This document shows, piece after piece, positions 45,416-54,590 of a stretch of 64,000 nt of DNA; the first letter of the stretch is position 1, and every line of letters starts with the position of its first letter. A program made the position numbers and the translations under genes. The notes beneath the pieces were generated by a model. That model had not been told where the DNA came from. It did not search any database and saw only the letters and a list, made by a program, of their open reading frames with translations. This DNA comes from Bacillus sp. EB106-08-02-XG196. GTDB lineage: Bacteria > Bacillota > Bacilli > Bacillales > Cytobacillaceae. The DNA lies in the NCBI RefSeq assembly GCF_013396335.1, contig NZ_JABWSY010000005.1:62001-126000 (forward strand), written 5' to 3'.

Positions 45416-46159
45416 ATGAATCCCGTACATGCTTTAGAGGAACAGCCATTTGGCAAAGTAAGAGAGTTGAAAATCGAGGACTTTCTACGAAAAATAGTCA
45501 TTTTTAAGGATTTATCGGCAAAATCCATTCATCTAATCGCCAATCGGATTCAAACAGTAACCATTAAAAAAGGAGTACAGGTTATTTGTGAAGATGACGT
45601 GGCCAAAGGGGTATTTTTTATTCATTCGGGAGCGGTAAAGCTAACAAAGCAGGATGAACACGGTAATGAGATCATTGTTTGTATGAAGCAAAAGGGTGAT
45701 GTGTTTGCGGAGGCTTGCCTATTCTCGAAAACCTCACAGCTCTATCCGGCGACGGCCACTATGCTCCAAGATGGTCAGCTTTTCTTTTTAGATAAAATGG
45801 AATTAGAGAAGGGTCTTCATGAATACCCCGAGCTAGCTGTTCAAATGATCGAATACATGAGCGATTCTCTTCGTGAAATGACTTCCACCTTAAGAGATGT
45901 TGCCTTGTTAGATGTTTATGCGAAGACGGTAAAGACGTTAGAGCGGTTAGGGAATAAATTTAATAATTCAACCTCGAGATGGAATATTGAAATCCCCTTA
46001 ACGATTCAAGAGTTTGCTACAGTAGTCGGGACCACACGGGAAAGCGTAAGCCGTGTATTTTCGAAGCTGAAAAAAGAAGGAATCATCGATATGAAATCAA
46101 GGAAAATCATCATCCTTGATATGTGCAAATTGTGCACCTTAATGAATCCAGCTTATTAA
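45416..46159 (+). CDS. Crp/Fnr-family regulator with C-terminal cysteine pair
   Basis: 247 aa: cyclic-nucleotide-type sensor domain (~28-150: KGVQVICEDDVAKGVFFIHSGAVKL, GDVFAEACLF) and a winged HTH (IQEFATVVGTTRESVSRVFSKLKKEG). No N-terminal cysteine cluster as in E. coli FNR; the tail carries MCKLCTLM, a CxxC close to the end, reminiscent of the C-terminal Fe-S ligands of Bacillus subtilis Fnr but with only two Cys there. Divergent from nosCZ with matching operators, so it probably activates nos under low oxygen or NO. Confidence 0.85.
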   Translation: MNPVHALEEQPFGKVRELKIEDFLRKIVIFKDLSAKSIHLIANRIQTVTIKKGVQVICEDDVAKGVFFIHSGAVKLTKQDEHGNEIIVCMKQKGDVFAEACLFSKTSQLYPATATMLQDGQLFFLDKMELEKGLHEYPELAVQMIEYMSDSLREMTSTLRDVALLDVYAKTVKTLERLGNKFNNSTSRWNIEIPLTIQEFATVVGTTRESVSRVFSKLKKEGIIDMKSRKIIILDMCKLCTLMNPAY

Positions 46160-46163
46160 AAAA

Positions 46164-46190
46164 CCTTCGTCATGGACGAAGGCTTTTTTG
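46164..46190 (+). terminator. Terminator of the Crp/Fnr gene
   Basis: CCTTCGTC / GACGAAGG with a 3-base loop and six T. Confidence 0.9.
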
Positions 46191-46265
46191 CTGGTTAAGG
46201 ACAAAACTCAATGAGACTATGAAAGATTTGTCCTTAATCAGGGCTATTTATGAAAAAGGTCAAAT

Positions 46266-46937
46266 TTAATTATCAAATTTATACGTCCAGAATCGTTCAT
46301 TATTGATCCAGACCATCATTTGCGGGTCTTGGTTTTTCAATTTTTCTGTTACGTCTCCAAACATTTGCTCCGTCTGCGAGCGATGGGCTTGAATGGCAGC
46401 CAGTTTTTTATCTGCAACACTAGTGATGTTATGGATAATGTCGGCCTCACCGAGTTCCTCCACGCAATTATTTGAAAAAGCAACGCAGTGCAGCTTCGGT
46501 CTTGCGTCGGCAGGAATCTTTTCGATTGCCCTTACCACCGCCGCACCGGTAGCGTCATGGTCGGGGTGAACAGAATAGCCAGGATAAAAAGTGATGACAA
46601 GTGATGGATTTACGTCATTAATTAATGACAACATCGCATTTGCCAGCTTCTCATCGTCTTCAAACTCAACCGTTTTATCACGGTACCCCAGCATTCGTAA
46701 ATCTTGAATACCTAAGGCATCAGCGGCAGCCTTAAGCTCCTCTTTTCTAATTTTCGGGAGATTTTCTCGGTTGGTAAAAGGGGGATTCCCCATGTTACGG
46801 CCCATCTCACCCAAGGTTAAACAGGCGTAAGTGACAGGAGTACCATTTTGTATATGAGTGGCAATGGTTCCAGATACTCCAAAAGCTTCGTCGTCTGGAT
46901 GTGGAAAGACGACTAATAGATGACGTTCTTTTTCCAT
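46266..46937 (-). CDS. bshB2: Bacillithiol biosynthesis deacetylase BshB2
   Basis: 223 aa zinc deacetylase of the LmbE/PIG-L family that removes acetyl from GlcNAc-malate in bacillithiol synthesis. Metal motif PHPDDEAFG near the N-terminus and HPDHDATG later, both intact. AAAGGAGG sits 8 bases before ATG 46937, so the upstream ATG at 46964 is rejected. Immediately downstream of yojF, the same pair as yojF-yojG in Bacillus subtilis. Confidence 0.92.
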   Translation of the reverse strand: MEKERHLLVVFPHPDDEAFGVSGTIATHIQNGTPVTYACLTLGEMGRNMGNPPFTNRENLPKIRKEELKAAADALGIQDLRMLGYRDKTVEFEDDEKLANAMLSLINDVNPSLVITFYPGYSVHPDHDATGAAVVRAIEKIPADARPKLHCVAFSNNCVEELGEADIIHNITSVADKKLAAIQAHRSQTEQMFGDVTEKLKNQDPQMMVWINNERFWTYKFDN

Positions 46938-46956
46938 AAAAGGCTCCTCCTTTCCA

Positions 46957-47307
46957 TTACTCAAACGGTGTAGGGCTGATTTCTAGGGCAACCGCGAGTT
47001 TCCCTTTGTTATCATGGCCTGCTAACAGCAAGCGGTCTTCTTCATCGACTTCAAAATGAGTGAGACCTTCCGCATAAATCCAGCCAAGGTTAATTTTTAA
47101 GCCGACACGATAGGGGTCAGTTCCGGTGATTTTCCCATGTTCGTATCGGACCAGCGCATTTCGAATATAGGCACCTGCTGAAAAGAAGGTTTGATCATGG
47201 TGGGATGCATAGGCACCATTCGTGGTTTCCAGGTGAATATATACATCCTGATTCGCGAACCTGTTAATCACTTCTTGAACCTGGAGATGATTCTTAATCG
47301 GTTCCAT
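46957..47307 (-). CDS. yojF: YojF-family protein (DUF1806)
   Basis: 116 aa soluble protein. Sequence VYIHLETTNGAYASHHDQTFFSAGAYIRNA and VGLKINLGWIYAEGLTHFE fit YojF. Function not known; invariably next to bshB2, so a helper role in bacillithiol metabolism is likely. ATG behind AAAGGAG. Confidence 0.88.
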   Translation of the reverse strand: MEPIKNHLQVQEVINRFANQDVYIHLETTNGAYASHHDQTFFSAGAYIRNALVRYEHGKITGTDPYRVGLKINLGWIYAEGLTHFEVDEEDRLLLAGHDNKGKLAVALEISPTPFE

Positions 47308-47430
47308 ATGTCTTTGCTCCTTTCCCTGTACATGGTATGTAATCTATAAATTAGTGTATTTAATAATGTATCTATCATACTAAAATCACATTGAAAAAGC
47401 GAAATGTTAGCCTTGTTTTTTATAATAAAG

Positions 47431-47612
47431 GCTCTATTAAACTTGGCTGTTGATTTGTGCTCCAGGCGCTTCGCTTTCCGCAGGCGGTTCGGGAAGCCTC
47501 CTCGCAGCTTCGCTCCTGCGGGGTCTCACTCAGCTCGTTCATCCCGCAGGAGTCAAGCGCCTTCCACTCCAATCAACAGGTTCTAAAGTCAACAGTATCC
47601 CTTTAACACAGC
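47431..47612 (-). repeat. ~180-bp interspersed element with terminal inverted repeats, copy 1
   Basis: Ends are GCTCTATTAAA and TTTAACACAGC (9 of 11 pair). The interior is GC-rich and folds on itself (cgcttcgctttccgcagg, cggttcgggaagcctcctcg, then the reverse segment gcaggagtcaagcgcc). Same sequence as the copy at 54387-54564 in opposite orientation. Non-coding, MITE-like; no target duplication seen. Confidence 0.8.
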
Positions 47613-47620
47613 CTATAATT

Positions 47621-47645
47621 AAAAAAGCCGTTCGATATGAACGGC
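47621..47645 (-). terminator. Terminator of pdxK
   Basis: Minus strand GCCGTTC-ATATC-GAACGGC followed by six T, just after the pdxK stop. Confidence 0.88.
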
Positions 47646-47652
47646 AAGTTGA

Positions 47653-48480
47653 TTAACAATCTGTGCAGTATTCGGTTTTTGCTCCGCGGTAGGCACCGTG
47701 CCAAGTAGGTCCGACGAATTCATTTAAGCGGAAGCCTTGGCTGATCGCAGCAGAAATGAAGTCCTTTGCAACTTCAACTGCTTCGATAACGGAACGGCCC
47801 TTTGCCAGTTCTGCGGTAATAGCAGATGAGAAGGTACAGCCAGCACCATGAGTGAAGTTCGTCTCAATTTTTTCGGATTCAAAAATGGTGAAGTCTTTGC
47901 CATCAAATAAAAGGTCAATTGATTTTTCTTCGGTTAACAGCTTACTGCCGCCTTTAATTACCACATATTTAGCACCTAAATCGTGAATTTTTCGTGCTGC
48001 TTCCTTCATCTGTTCTAAGGTTTTAACGGGGCCTGTTTGAGCTAATTGGCCAGCCTCGAAAAGGTTAGGTGTCACAACTAATGCGCGTGGCAGTAATAAT
48101 TCACGCATAGCGTCAGTGGTTTCCGGATTTAAGACTTCATCCTCACCCTTACACACCATAACAGGGTCAATGACGACGGTTTCCATTTTATGTTCATCGA
48201 TCACCTTTGCGACTAACTCAATAATTTCAACTGTACCAAGCATACCTGTTTTCATGGCGTTAATTCCTACTGATAGGACGGTGTCGATTTGTGGTTTTAG
48301 CGTCTCAACGGAGATTGGAAACACGCTATGGTGCCAATCCTTAGGATCCATCGTAACGATGGTAGTCAGTGCCGTCATTCCGTACACACCTAGTTCTTGG
48401 AATGTTTTGATATCAGCCTGAATCCCTGCACCCCCGCTTGTGTCCGAACCCGCGATCGTCATAACCTTTTTAATTGTCAT
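47653..48480 (-). CDS. pdxK: Pyridoxine/pyridoxal/HMP kinase PdxK (ThiD-like)
   Basis: 275 aa ribokinase-fold kinase making pyridoxal phosphate or HMP phosphate. Motifs: TIAGSDTSGGAGIQADIKTF at the N-terminus, GMTALTTIV, DPVMVCKG and the anion-hole THGAGCTFSSAITAELAKG. It resembles Bacillus subtilis PdxK closely through the length (e.g. NLFEAGQL, KDFISAAISQGFRLNEFVGPT). Extra C-terminal CTDC is unusual. AGGAGG start. Monocistronic. Confidence 0.9.
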   Translation of the reverse strand: MTIKKVMTIAGSDTSGGAGIQADIKTFQELGVYGMTALTTIVTMDPKDWHHSVFPISVETLKPQIDTVLSVGINAMKTGMLGTVEIIELVAKVIDEHKMETVVIDPVMVCKGEDEVLNPETTDAMRELLLPRALVVTPNLFEAGQLAQTGPVKTLEQMKEAARKIHDLGAKYVVIKGGSKLLTEEKSIDLLFDGKDFTIFESEKIETNFTHGAGCTFSSAITAELAKGRSVIEAVEVAKDFISAAISQGFRLNEFVGPTWHGAYRGAKTEYCTDC

Positions 48481-48935
48481 ATGTACTCCTCCTAAAAACT
48501 AGTTGGTGAAAATCACTATTCCTATTATAAATCAAATGTAGAAATATAGCAGAAATTTTGCCATGGATTGATTTTGTCAGAAAGATGACAAATGACCGTT
48601 TTTATATTATTTAGATGTTTATATGTGATAATTCTTACTTCCGAGAAAAAAGACTCATCGTACGATAGTACTAAAGATACAAGAGACAATTTGGTATCGC
48701 TTACAAATGGCATTAAAGCAGGAAGTTTTGAAATAAATTCGATAATCTGACACAAAAAAGACCAAGGTTCGTCAAAGTCCTGAAATCTAGGCTTCGATAT
48801 TGATTATAAATTTAAAAGGCATAGCTAATTCATTTGGATGTGCTGTAAATTGTGATAAATGTCGCTGAGAAGGCTGGTTAACATGATTACAATTGAAAAG
48901 TTCTAGAATGGTATTTCCTGAAAGGAGGGAAAACA
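48481..48935. promoter_or_regulatory. Long leader of the formate dehydrogenase block with two dyads
   Basis: 455 bases without a credible gene. TTTGTCA-GAAAGA-TGACAAA (48573-48592) is a perfect 7-bp dyad. TGTGA-TAAATG-TCGCT (48851-48866), 70 bases before fdhD, resembles a Fnr site (TGTGA-N6-TCACA) with two mismatches, fitting anaerobic induction. I see no molybdopterin riboswitch. Confidence 0.5.
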
Positions 48936-49697
48936 ATGTACCGCAAAGGATGTCCTGATGAATATCCGATTACCTTAATTTTAAATGGGTATGAGATAGC
49001 CGTATTTCAACTAACGAAACATGATTTAGAGGATTGGGCCTATGGTTATTTGTTTTCTGAAGGATTTATTCAGGAAGCGAGTGAGATTGAATCCATAACT
49101 ATTAATGAAGAGATGGGAAGCATCAACGTCTCACTTCTGAATGGCTTTAATGAAGAAGAGTTATTTACGAAAAAGAAGCATTATACGGCTGGCTGCGGCC
49201 GCGGAGTCACGTTTTTCTCGATGACAGACGTGAAGAATTTTCAAAAAGTATCTTCTGAACACAGCTATAAATTAAGTTTTTTATTAAAAAAGCGAAGTGA
49301 ATTTGCTCAAAATTCACCGTTTTACTTAGAAACCGGCGGCATGCATGGTGCTTGTATTGTTGAAGAAAATGGCACTATCACCGTCCGCGAAGACATAGGC
49401 AGGCACAATGCAGTCGATAAGATCATTGGCCACACATTACGATTGGGTTTACAGCCTGAACGGTTAGTTTTATTAACAACCGGCAGGGTTTCATATGAAA
49501 TGCTCTCCAAAGCAGCGAAATTTGGCTTTCCTGTTATTGGTTCACGAACAGCAGCTACCAAGCAGGCCGTTCAATTGGCTAAATACTTAAACATTGAGGT
49601 TATTGGCTATTTACGAGGGAAAATGGCTAATATTTACACCTCAACAGGCAGAGTTGAAAATGATTTATTGGAAATACCCGCTGTCGAGATGCATTGA
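48936..49697 (+). CDS. fdhD: FdhD, sulfurtransferase needed for formate dehydrogenase
   Basis: 253 aa. FdhD passes sulfur from a cysteine desulfurase to the Mo-bisMGD cofactor before insertion into FDH. Motifs: YPITLILNGYEIAVFQLTKHDLEDWAYGYLFSEGFI, TAGCGRG with the catalytic Cys, ETGGMHGACI, REDIGRHNAVDKIIG and SRTAATKQAVQLA. First gene of the fdh block, AAAGGAGGG start site. Confidence 0.95.
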   Translation: MYRKGCPDEYPITLILNGYEIAVFQLTKHDLEDWAYGYLFSEGFIQEASEIESITINEEMGSINVSLLNGFNEEELFTKKKHYTAGCGRGVTFFSMTDVKNFQKVSSEHSYKLSFLLKKRSEFAQNSPFYLETGGMHGACIVEENGTITVREDIGRHNAVDKIIGHTLRLGLQPERLVLLTTGRVSYEMLSKAAKFGFPVIGSRTAATKQAVQLAKYLNIEVIGYLRGKMANIYTSTGRVENDLLEIPAVEMH

Positions 49698-49775
49698 AGG
49701 GGGGAATTAACGACCAAGCAGTAATTAGATAGATAATGGGATGTTCTATTCAATTTATGGGAAGGAGATAGAAAA

Positions 49776-52763
49776 ATGGTTGAAATCAACTTAAACCGCA
49801 GGCAATTCTTGAAGTTGTCTGGTGCCACTGCAGCGACGTTAGCAGTAGCTGAGCTAGGCTTTAATGAGAAAAAAGCGTATGCCAGCACAAAAGAATTCAA
49901 AATTGCCAAATCAACTGTTACACCAACCATTTGCTGCTTTTGCGGCGTTGGCTGTGGAATATTAGTCCATACAAAGGACAACACAGTGGTTTATACGGAA
50001 GGGGATCCGGATAACCCAATTAACGAAGGTAAGCTATGCAGTAAAGGAACAACAATTAGACAGTTATATACTTCTGAAAAACGTATTAAGAAACCGCTTT
50101 ATCGTGCACCAGGAAGTAATAAGTGGGAAGAAAAAGATTGGGAATGGATGTATGAAACCATTGCCAAGCGTGCGAAAGAAACACGTGATAAAACATTTGT
50201 TGTAAGTGAAGACGGCATGACAGTGAATAAGACCGAGGCGATTGCAAGCCTTGGCGGAGCAGCTCTTGATAATGAAGAGACGTACCTGCTTTCTAAAATG
50301 ATGAGAGGGCTTGGTGTCACCTATTTAGAGCACCAGGCACGAATATGACATAGTTCTACGGTTGCCGGTCTGGCACCTTCATATGGTCGTGGAGCAATGA
50401 CTAACCATTGGAATGATCTGCAGTATACTGATTGTGCATTAATCATTGGCGCAAACCCTGCTGAAAACCATCCAATCAGCTTTAGATGGCTGCAAAAAGC
50501 AAAGGATAAAGGCGGTAAAATTGTCTCGGTTGACCCGCGTTATACAAGAACATCTTCTATGGCTGATGTGTATGCACCGCTTCGTTCTGGAACGGATATT
50601 CCGTTTATTGGGGGAATGATTAAATACGCGCTTGATCATGATTTAATTCACAAAGAGTATGTTGTTAACTATACAAACGCAAGCTTTATAGTAAAAGATA
50701 CTTATAGTTTTGAAGATGGCTTGTTCTCTGGCTATGACGAAGCAAAACGCGCTTATGATAAAACAAAATGGGCATGGGAAAAGAACGAAGATGGAACACC
50801 TGTAAAAGATATGACGTTACAGGATCCTCGCTGTGTTTTCCAATTAATGAAGAAGCATTACTCACGTTATGATGTCGATACAGTAACAGCAGTAACGGGT
50901 ACAGCTAAGGAAGATTACGTAAAGGTTTGTGAAACGTTCTGTGCAACTGGTCAGGTTGGAAAATCTGGAACAATCATGTATGCAATGGGTACAACCCAGC
51001 ACACAGTTGGAACACAAAATGTACGTGCATATGCAATGCTTCAGCTTCTTTTAGGTAATATTGGTCTGCCTGGCGGCGGCGTAAACGCAATGCGCGGTGA
51101 ATCTAACGTACAAGGTTCTACAGACTTTGGTCTGCTTTATGGAAACCTAACAGGCTATCTAAATTCACCAACCTCAAAGGTTCCAGAGAATGCAACACTT
51201 AAAGGCCATATGGAAAAAGAAACACCAAAAACAGGTTATTGGAGCAACAAGCCGAAGTTCATCGTCAGCTTATTGAAAGCATGGTATGGACCAAATGCTA
51301 CAGCAAACAATGAATTTGGCTATCAATACCTGCCAAAAGGAAACAAGAACTACTCACACATTAACCTTTTTAAAGCTATGTATGATGGCACGCTGGAAGG
51401 TGCGTTCCTATTTGGAACAAACCCAGTCGTCGGCGGACCAAATGCGGGCAAGGAAAAAGAAGCACTTGGCAACCTGAAATGGTTAGTGGCTGTTGACCTT
51501 TGGGAAACAGAATCGGCATCGTTCTGGCAGAAAGAAGCAGGCAGTGACCCATCTAAGGTCAATACAGAAGTATTCCTTTTACCAGCATGTTCTTCTTATG
51601 AAAAGGAAGGAAGTATTTCAAACAGCTCCCGCTGGATGCAGTACCGCTGGCAGGCAATTAAGCCATTAGGAGAGTCAAAAGCAGACTTAGAAATCATTCA
51701 TGAGCTGACTACAAGAATTAAAGCTCTTTATAAAAATGAAGCAGGCCCTGCTGCAGCACCAATCAATGCATTATATTGGAACTACGGCACAGGACATCAT
51801 CCTGATATCGATCTAGTAGCGAAAGAAATCAATGGCTATGATGTGAATACAGGAAAATTAATTGCCGGTTTTGGTAATCTGAAAGATGATGGCTCAACAT
51901 GCTCCGGTAACTGGATCTATTGCGGCTTCTACCCAGAGGAAGGCAAGAATCGTTCTAAAAACCGTGATAACAAAGACACGGGAATGAGCAACTACCTAAA
52001 CTGGTCTTATGCTTGGCCGATGAACCGTCGTATTCTATACAACCGCTGTGCAGCAGATCTAAACGGTAAGCCATGGAGCAAGGACAAAGAAGTAATATGG
52101 TTTGATGCTGTTCAAGGTAAGTGGGTTGGACATGATGTACCAGATTTTGTCGCCATTAAGAAGCCAGGAGAACCTGGATTTACATCACCGTTTATCATGA
52201 TGGCTGATGGAGTAGGCGGGTTATATGCACCAACATTAAATGATGGTCCATTCCCTGAACACTATGAACCATTTGAAAGTCCAATTCCAAATCCGTTCTC
52301 AAAGCAGGAAATTAACCCAGCGATTCAATTATTTGATGGGGAATTTAATAAGCGCGGCTTTAAAGCGGACTTCCCAATCGTGGCTACAACGTATCGTGTA
52401 AGTGAGCACTGGCAGTCCGGTTCCATGACACGTAACCAAGAATGGTTATCAGAGCTTGTTCCACATATGTACATCGAAATGAGTGAAGAGTTAGCTAAGG
52501 AAAAGGGCATTAAAAACAAAGATAAAATCATTGTCAGCTCAGCCCGTGGTGAGGTAAAAGCCTTCGCAATGGTGACGAAACGCTTTAAGCCTCATAAAAT
52601 CAATGGCAAAAATGTTCATCAAATCGGAATGCCATGGCATTTTGGATATAAAGGAATCGCAACTGGGGATACAGCAAATCGCCTGACGCCTCATATCGGG
52701 GATGCCAATACAACCATTCCAGAATATAAGGCATTCCTCTGTGACGTAAGGAGGGCTGACTAA
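49776..52763 (+). CDS. fdnG: Selenocysteine-containing formate dehydrogenase, catalytic subunit
   Basis: One gene of 996 codons read through UGA at 50346-50348 (residue 191). Before the UGA comes LEHQARI, after it HSSTVAGLAPSYGRGAMTNHW, matching E. coli FdnG NQARV-U-HGPTVASLAPTFGRGAMTNHW exactly at the Sec. Tat motif NRRQFLKLSG at the N-terminus, [4Fe-4S] ligands CCFCGVGC...GKLCSKG, and Mo-bisMGD binding domains through to GHPGVNAM-type motifs (LPGGGVNAMRGESNVQGSTD) and the C-terminal barrel. Works outside the membrane, oxidising formate. Standard gene callers would split it into a 190-aa and a 788-aa piece. Confidence 0.96.
50346..50377 (+). promoter_or_regulatory. UGA-Sec codon with bacterial SECIS hairpin
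   Basis: GGTTGCC-GGTCT-GGCACC begins at 50360, 11 bases after the UGA. Left arm GGT(T)GCC has one bulged U and the loop carries GGUCU, exactly the features (bulged U, GGUCU loop, 11-base spacing) of the E. coli fdhF SECIS, GGUUGCAGGUCUGCACC. This binds SelB. Confidence 0.93.
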
Positions 52764-53593
52764 TGGCTACTGAATATGTGAAATTTGTTGATGTGACCAA
52801 GTGTGACGGCTGTCGTGCCTGTATGGTTGCCTGCAAGAACTGGAATGACCTTCCGGCTGAACAACAGGACTTTCTAGGAAGCGCGCAGTCACATGCGAAA
52901 ACAACAGCAGATACATGGAATGTATTGCAATATATCGAGCATGAAGATTCAAAAGGAAAACTTGACTATCTATTCCGTCACTCTGCATGCTTCCACTGTA
53001 CGGATGCTGCCTGTGAAAAGGTTTGCCCGGAAAATGCAATCAGCTACACTGATTTTGGTACAGTTGTCATTGATCATGAGAAATGTGTAGGCTGTGGATA
53101 CTGCGTCAATAACTGTCCATTTGAAGTCATTTCCCTTAAGGAATATGTTGATAAAAATGGTGACAAATACAGAAAAGCTCATAAATGTACCATGTGTACA
53201 GATCGTCTTGAAGAAGGCTTACAGCCTGCCTGCGTAACAACTTGTCACACAGGGGCAATGGAGTTTGGAAACAAAGATGAGATGATTGCAAAAGCAGAAA
53301 AGCGTGTTAGCGAAATCAAAGACCGTTATCCAAACGCAATGGTTTATAATCCACAAGGTGTGGGTGGAACGCATACGGTTTATGTACTTGCAGAAAAACC
53401 ATCCGTTTACGGTTTGCCTGAAAACCCTAAGGTTCCAACATCTGCTGTGATTTGGAAAGACTATGCACAGCCAATTGGTAAAATGATGATTGGTGCAACC
53501 ACGATGGCGGTTGTCGGTGCTTTTATTACCAATACCATCATTAGCAAGAAAAAGAATGGTAAAAACGAAGACGGAGGTGACAGCCATGAGTAA
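52763..53593 (+). CDS. fdnH: Formate dehydrogenase iron-sulfur subunit
   Basis: 276 aa with four [4Fe-4S] clusters: CDGCRACMVAC, CFHCTDAACEKVCP, CVGCGYCVNNCP, CTMCTDRLEEGLQPACVTTC. A single membrane helix near the C-terminus (MMIGATTMAVVGAFITNTII) anchors it as in FdnH/FdoH. Start shares one base with the fdnG stop. Relays electrons from FdnG to the cytochrome b subunit. Confidence 0.94.
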   Translation: MATEYVKFVDVTKCDGCRACMVACKNWNDLPAEQQDFLGSAQSHAKTTADTWNVLQYIEHEDSKGKLDYLFRHSACFHCTDAACEKVCPENAISYTDFGTVVIDHEKCVGCGYCVNNCPFEVISLKEYVDKNGDKYRKAHKCTMCTDRLEEGLQPACVTTCHTGAMEFGNKDEMIAKAEKRVSEIKDRYPNAMVYNPQGVGGTHTVYVLAEKPSVYGLPENPKVPTSAVIWKDYAQPIGKMMIGATTMAVVGAFITNTIISKKKNGKNEDGGDSHE

Positions 53594-54332
53594 ACCTCAA
53601 AAGTCGATAGTAAAAGTAAGACGTTTTTCGAAGGCATTTGTTTGGGCGCATGCTGTTAACGCGATTTCATTCTTCGCCCTCTATATCACGGCTTTGCCAA
53701 TGTATACGGAGTTTTTTGACTGGCTGTATCCAGTTCTTGGCGGACCGGAAGGGGCTCGTCTCCTTCACCGAATCTTTGCCGTTGCGTTTGTAACACCAAC
53801 GTTTATCTGGGTAATTTTTGACTTCAAAGGCTTTAAGCTATGGATGAAGGAACTAGTTACGTGGAAAAAACGTGACCTTGAGTTCTTTACTGAATTCGTA
53901 AAAGAGCTGTTCGGATTTAATTTTAAACACATTAGACAAACGTTTTTTAACGCAGGTGAAAAGATTAACTCAATTATTCAAATCTTCACTGCCATTTTAA
54001 TCATTGGATCAGGTATCCCAATGTGGTTCCCTGAATTCTTCCCAAGAGCTTTCGTTCAATGGGGATATTTGTTACACAACGTCGGTTTCGGTCTAGCTAT
54101 TGCGGTAGTAGTCGGACACGTCTATCTATCTGTTATACACAAAAACTCTAAACCAGGATATACCGGAGTTATCACAGGTGAAGTACCTGCATGGTGGGCA
54201 CAAGAACACTATCCAGACTGGTATGACGAAGAAGTCGCAAAAGGCAACTTCCCTAAACTAGACGACCCGCATAAACCAACAAGTCCAAGTCCAACCACTG
54301 GTCATAACAAGAAAAAGAAAAAAGGTGCTTAA
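53586..54332 (+). CDS. fdnI: Formate dehydrogenase cytochrome b subunit
   Basis: 248 aa, four membrane helices with haem-ligand His (FVWAHAVNAISFFALYIT, LLHRIFAVAFVTPTFIW, LLHNVGFGLAIAVVVGHVYL). C-terminal tail is Lys-rich and cytosolic. Starts with ATG inside the last 8 bases of fdnH; an earlier in-frame ATG at 53490 is inside fdnH and rejected. Passes electrons to menaquinone. Confidence 0.92.
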   Translation: MSKPQKSIVKVRRFSKAFVWAHAVNAISFFALYITALPMYTEFFDWLYPVLGGPEGARLLHRIFAVAFVTPTFIWVIFDFKGFKLWMKELVTWKKRDLEFFTEFVKELFGFNFKHIRQTFFNAGEKINSIIQIFTAILIIGSGIPMWFPEFFPRAFVQWGYLLHNVGFGLAIAVVVGHVYLSVIHKNSKPGYTGVITGEVPAWWAQEHYPDWYDEEVAKGNFPKLDDPHKPTSPSPTTGHNKKKKKGA

Positions 54333-54342
54333 TAATTTATAG

Positions 54343-54378
54343 AAATAAAGGCTGTCTCTTACAGGACAGCCTTTATTT
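54343..54378 (+). terminator. Terminator after the fdn genes
   Basis: 14-bp arms AAATAAAGGCTGTC / GACAGCCTTTATTT with an 8-base loop. It separates the structural genes from fdhE and the Moco genes, unless partly read through. Confidence 0.8.
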
Positions 54379-54386
54379 AAAAAATT

Positions 54387-54564
54387 GCTGTGTTAAAGGT
54401 AACTATTTTAGAACTCTGTTGATTTGTGAGGAAGGCGCGAGACTCCTGCAGGAGGACGGGACAGGGGAGACCCCGCAGGCGCTTTAGCGCCGAGGAGGCT
54501 TCCCGAACCGCCTGCGGAAAGCGAAGCGACTGAAGCGCAAATCAACAGCCCAATTTAACACAGC
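54387..54564 (+). repeat. ~180-bp interspersed element with terminal inverted repeats, copy 2
   Basis: Exact 11-bp terminal inverted repeats GCTGTGTTAAA / TTTAACACAGC, interior GC-rich and self-complementary; a 36-base core (ggaggcttcccgaaccgcct then gcggaaagcgaagcg) is identical to copy 1 at 47431-47612, inverted. It lies between the fdnI terminator and fdhE. Confidence 0.85.
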
Positions 54565-54590
54565 CCCAAAAAAAGGAAGAGGTGCACACG

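Noticed and set aside
48525..48755. 76-aa minus-strand ORF in the fdhD leader
   Set aside because: No ribosome site, no recognisable motif, and it covers the regulatory dyad.
49776..50348. Separate 190-aa protein, or fdnG as a pseudogene with a nonsense mutation
   Set aside because: The UGA aligns with the known Sec position and is followed by a canonical SECIS; the remaining frame is intact with all motifs.
53490..53585. Longer N-terminus for fdnI
   Set aside because: It lies inside fdnH and would add a non-homologous basic leader; ATG 53586 is the family-like start.
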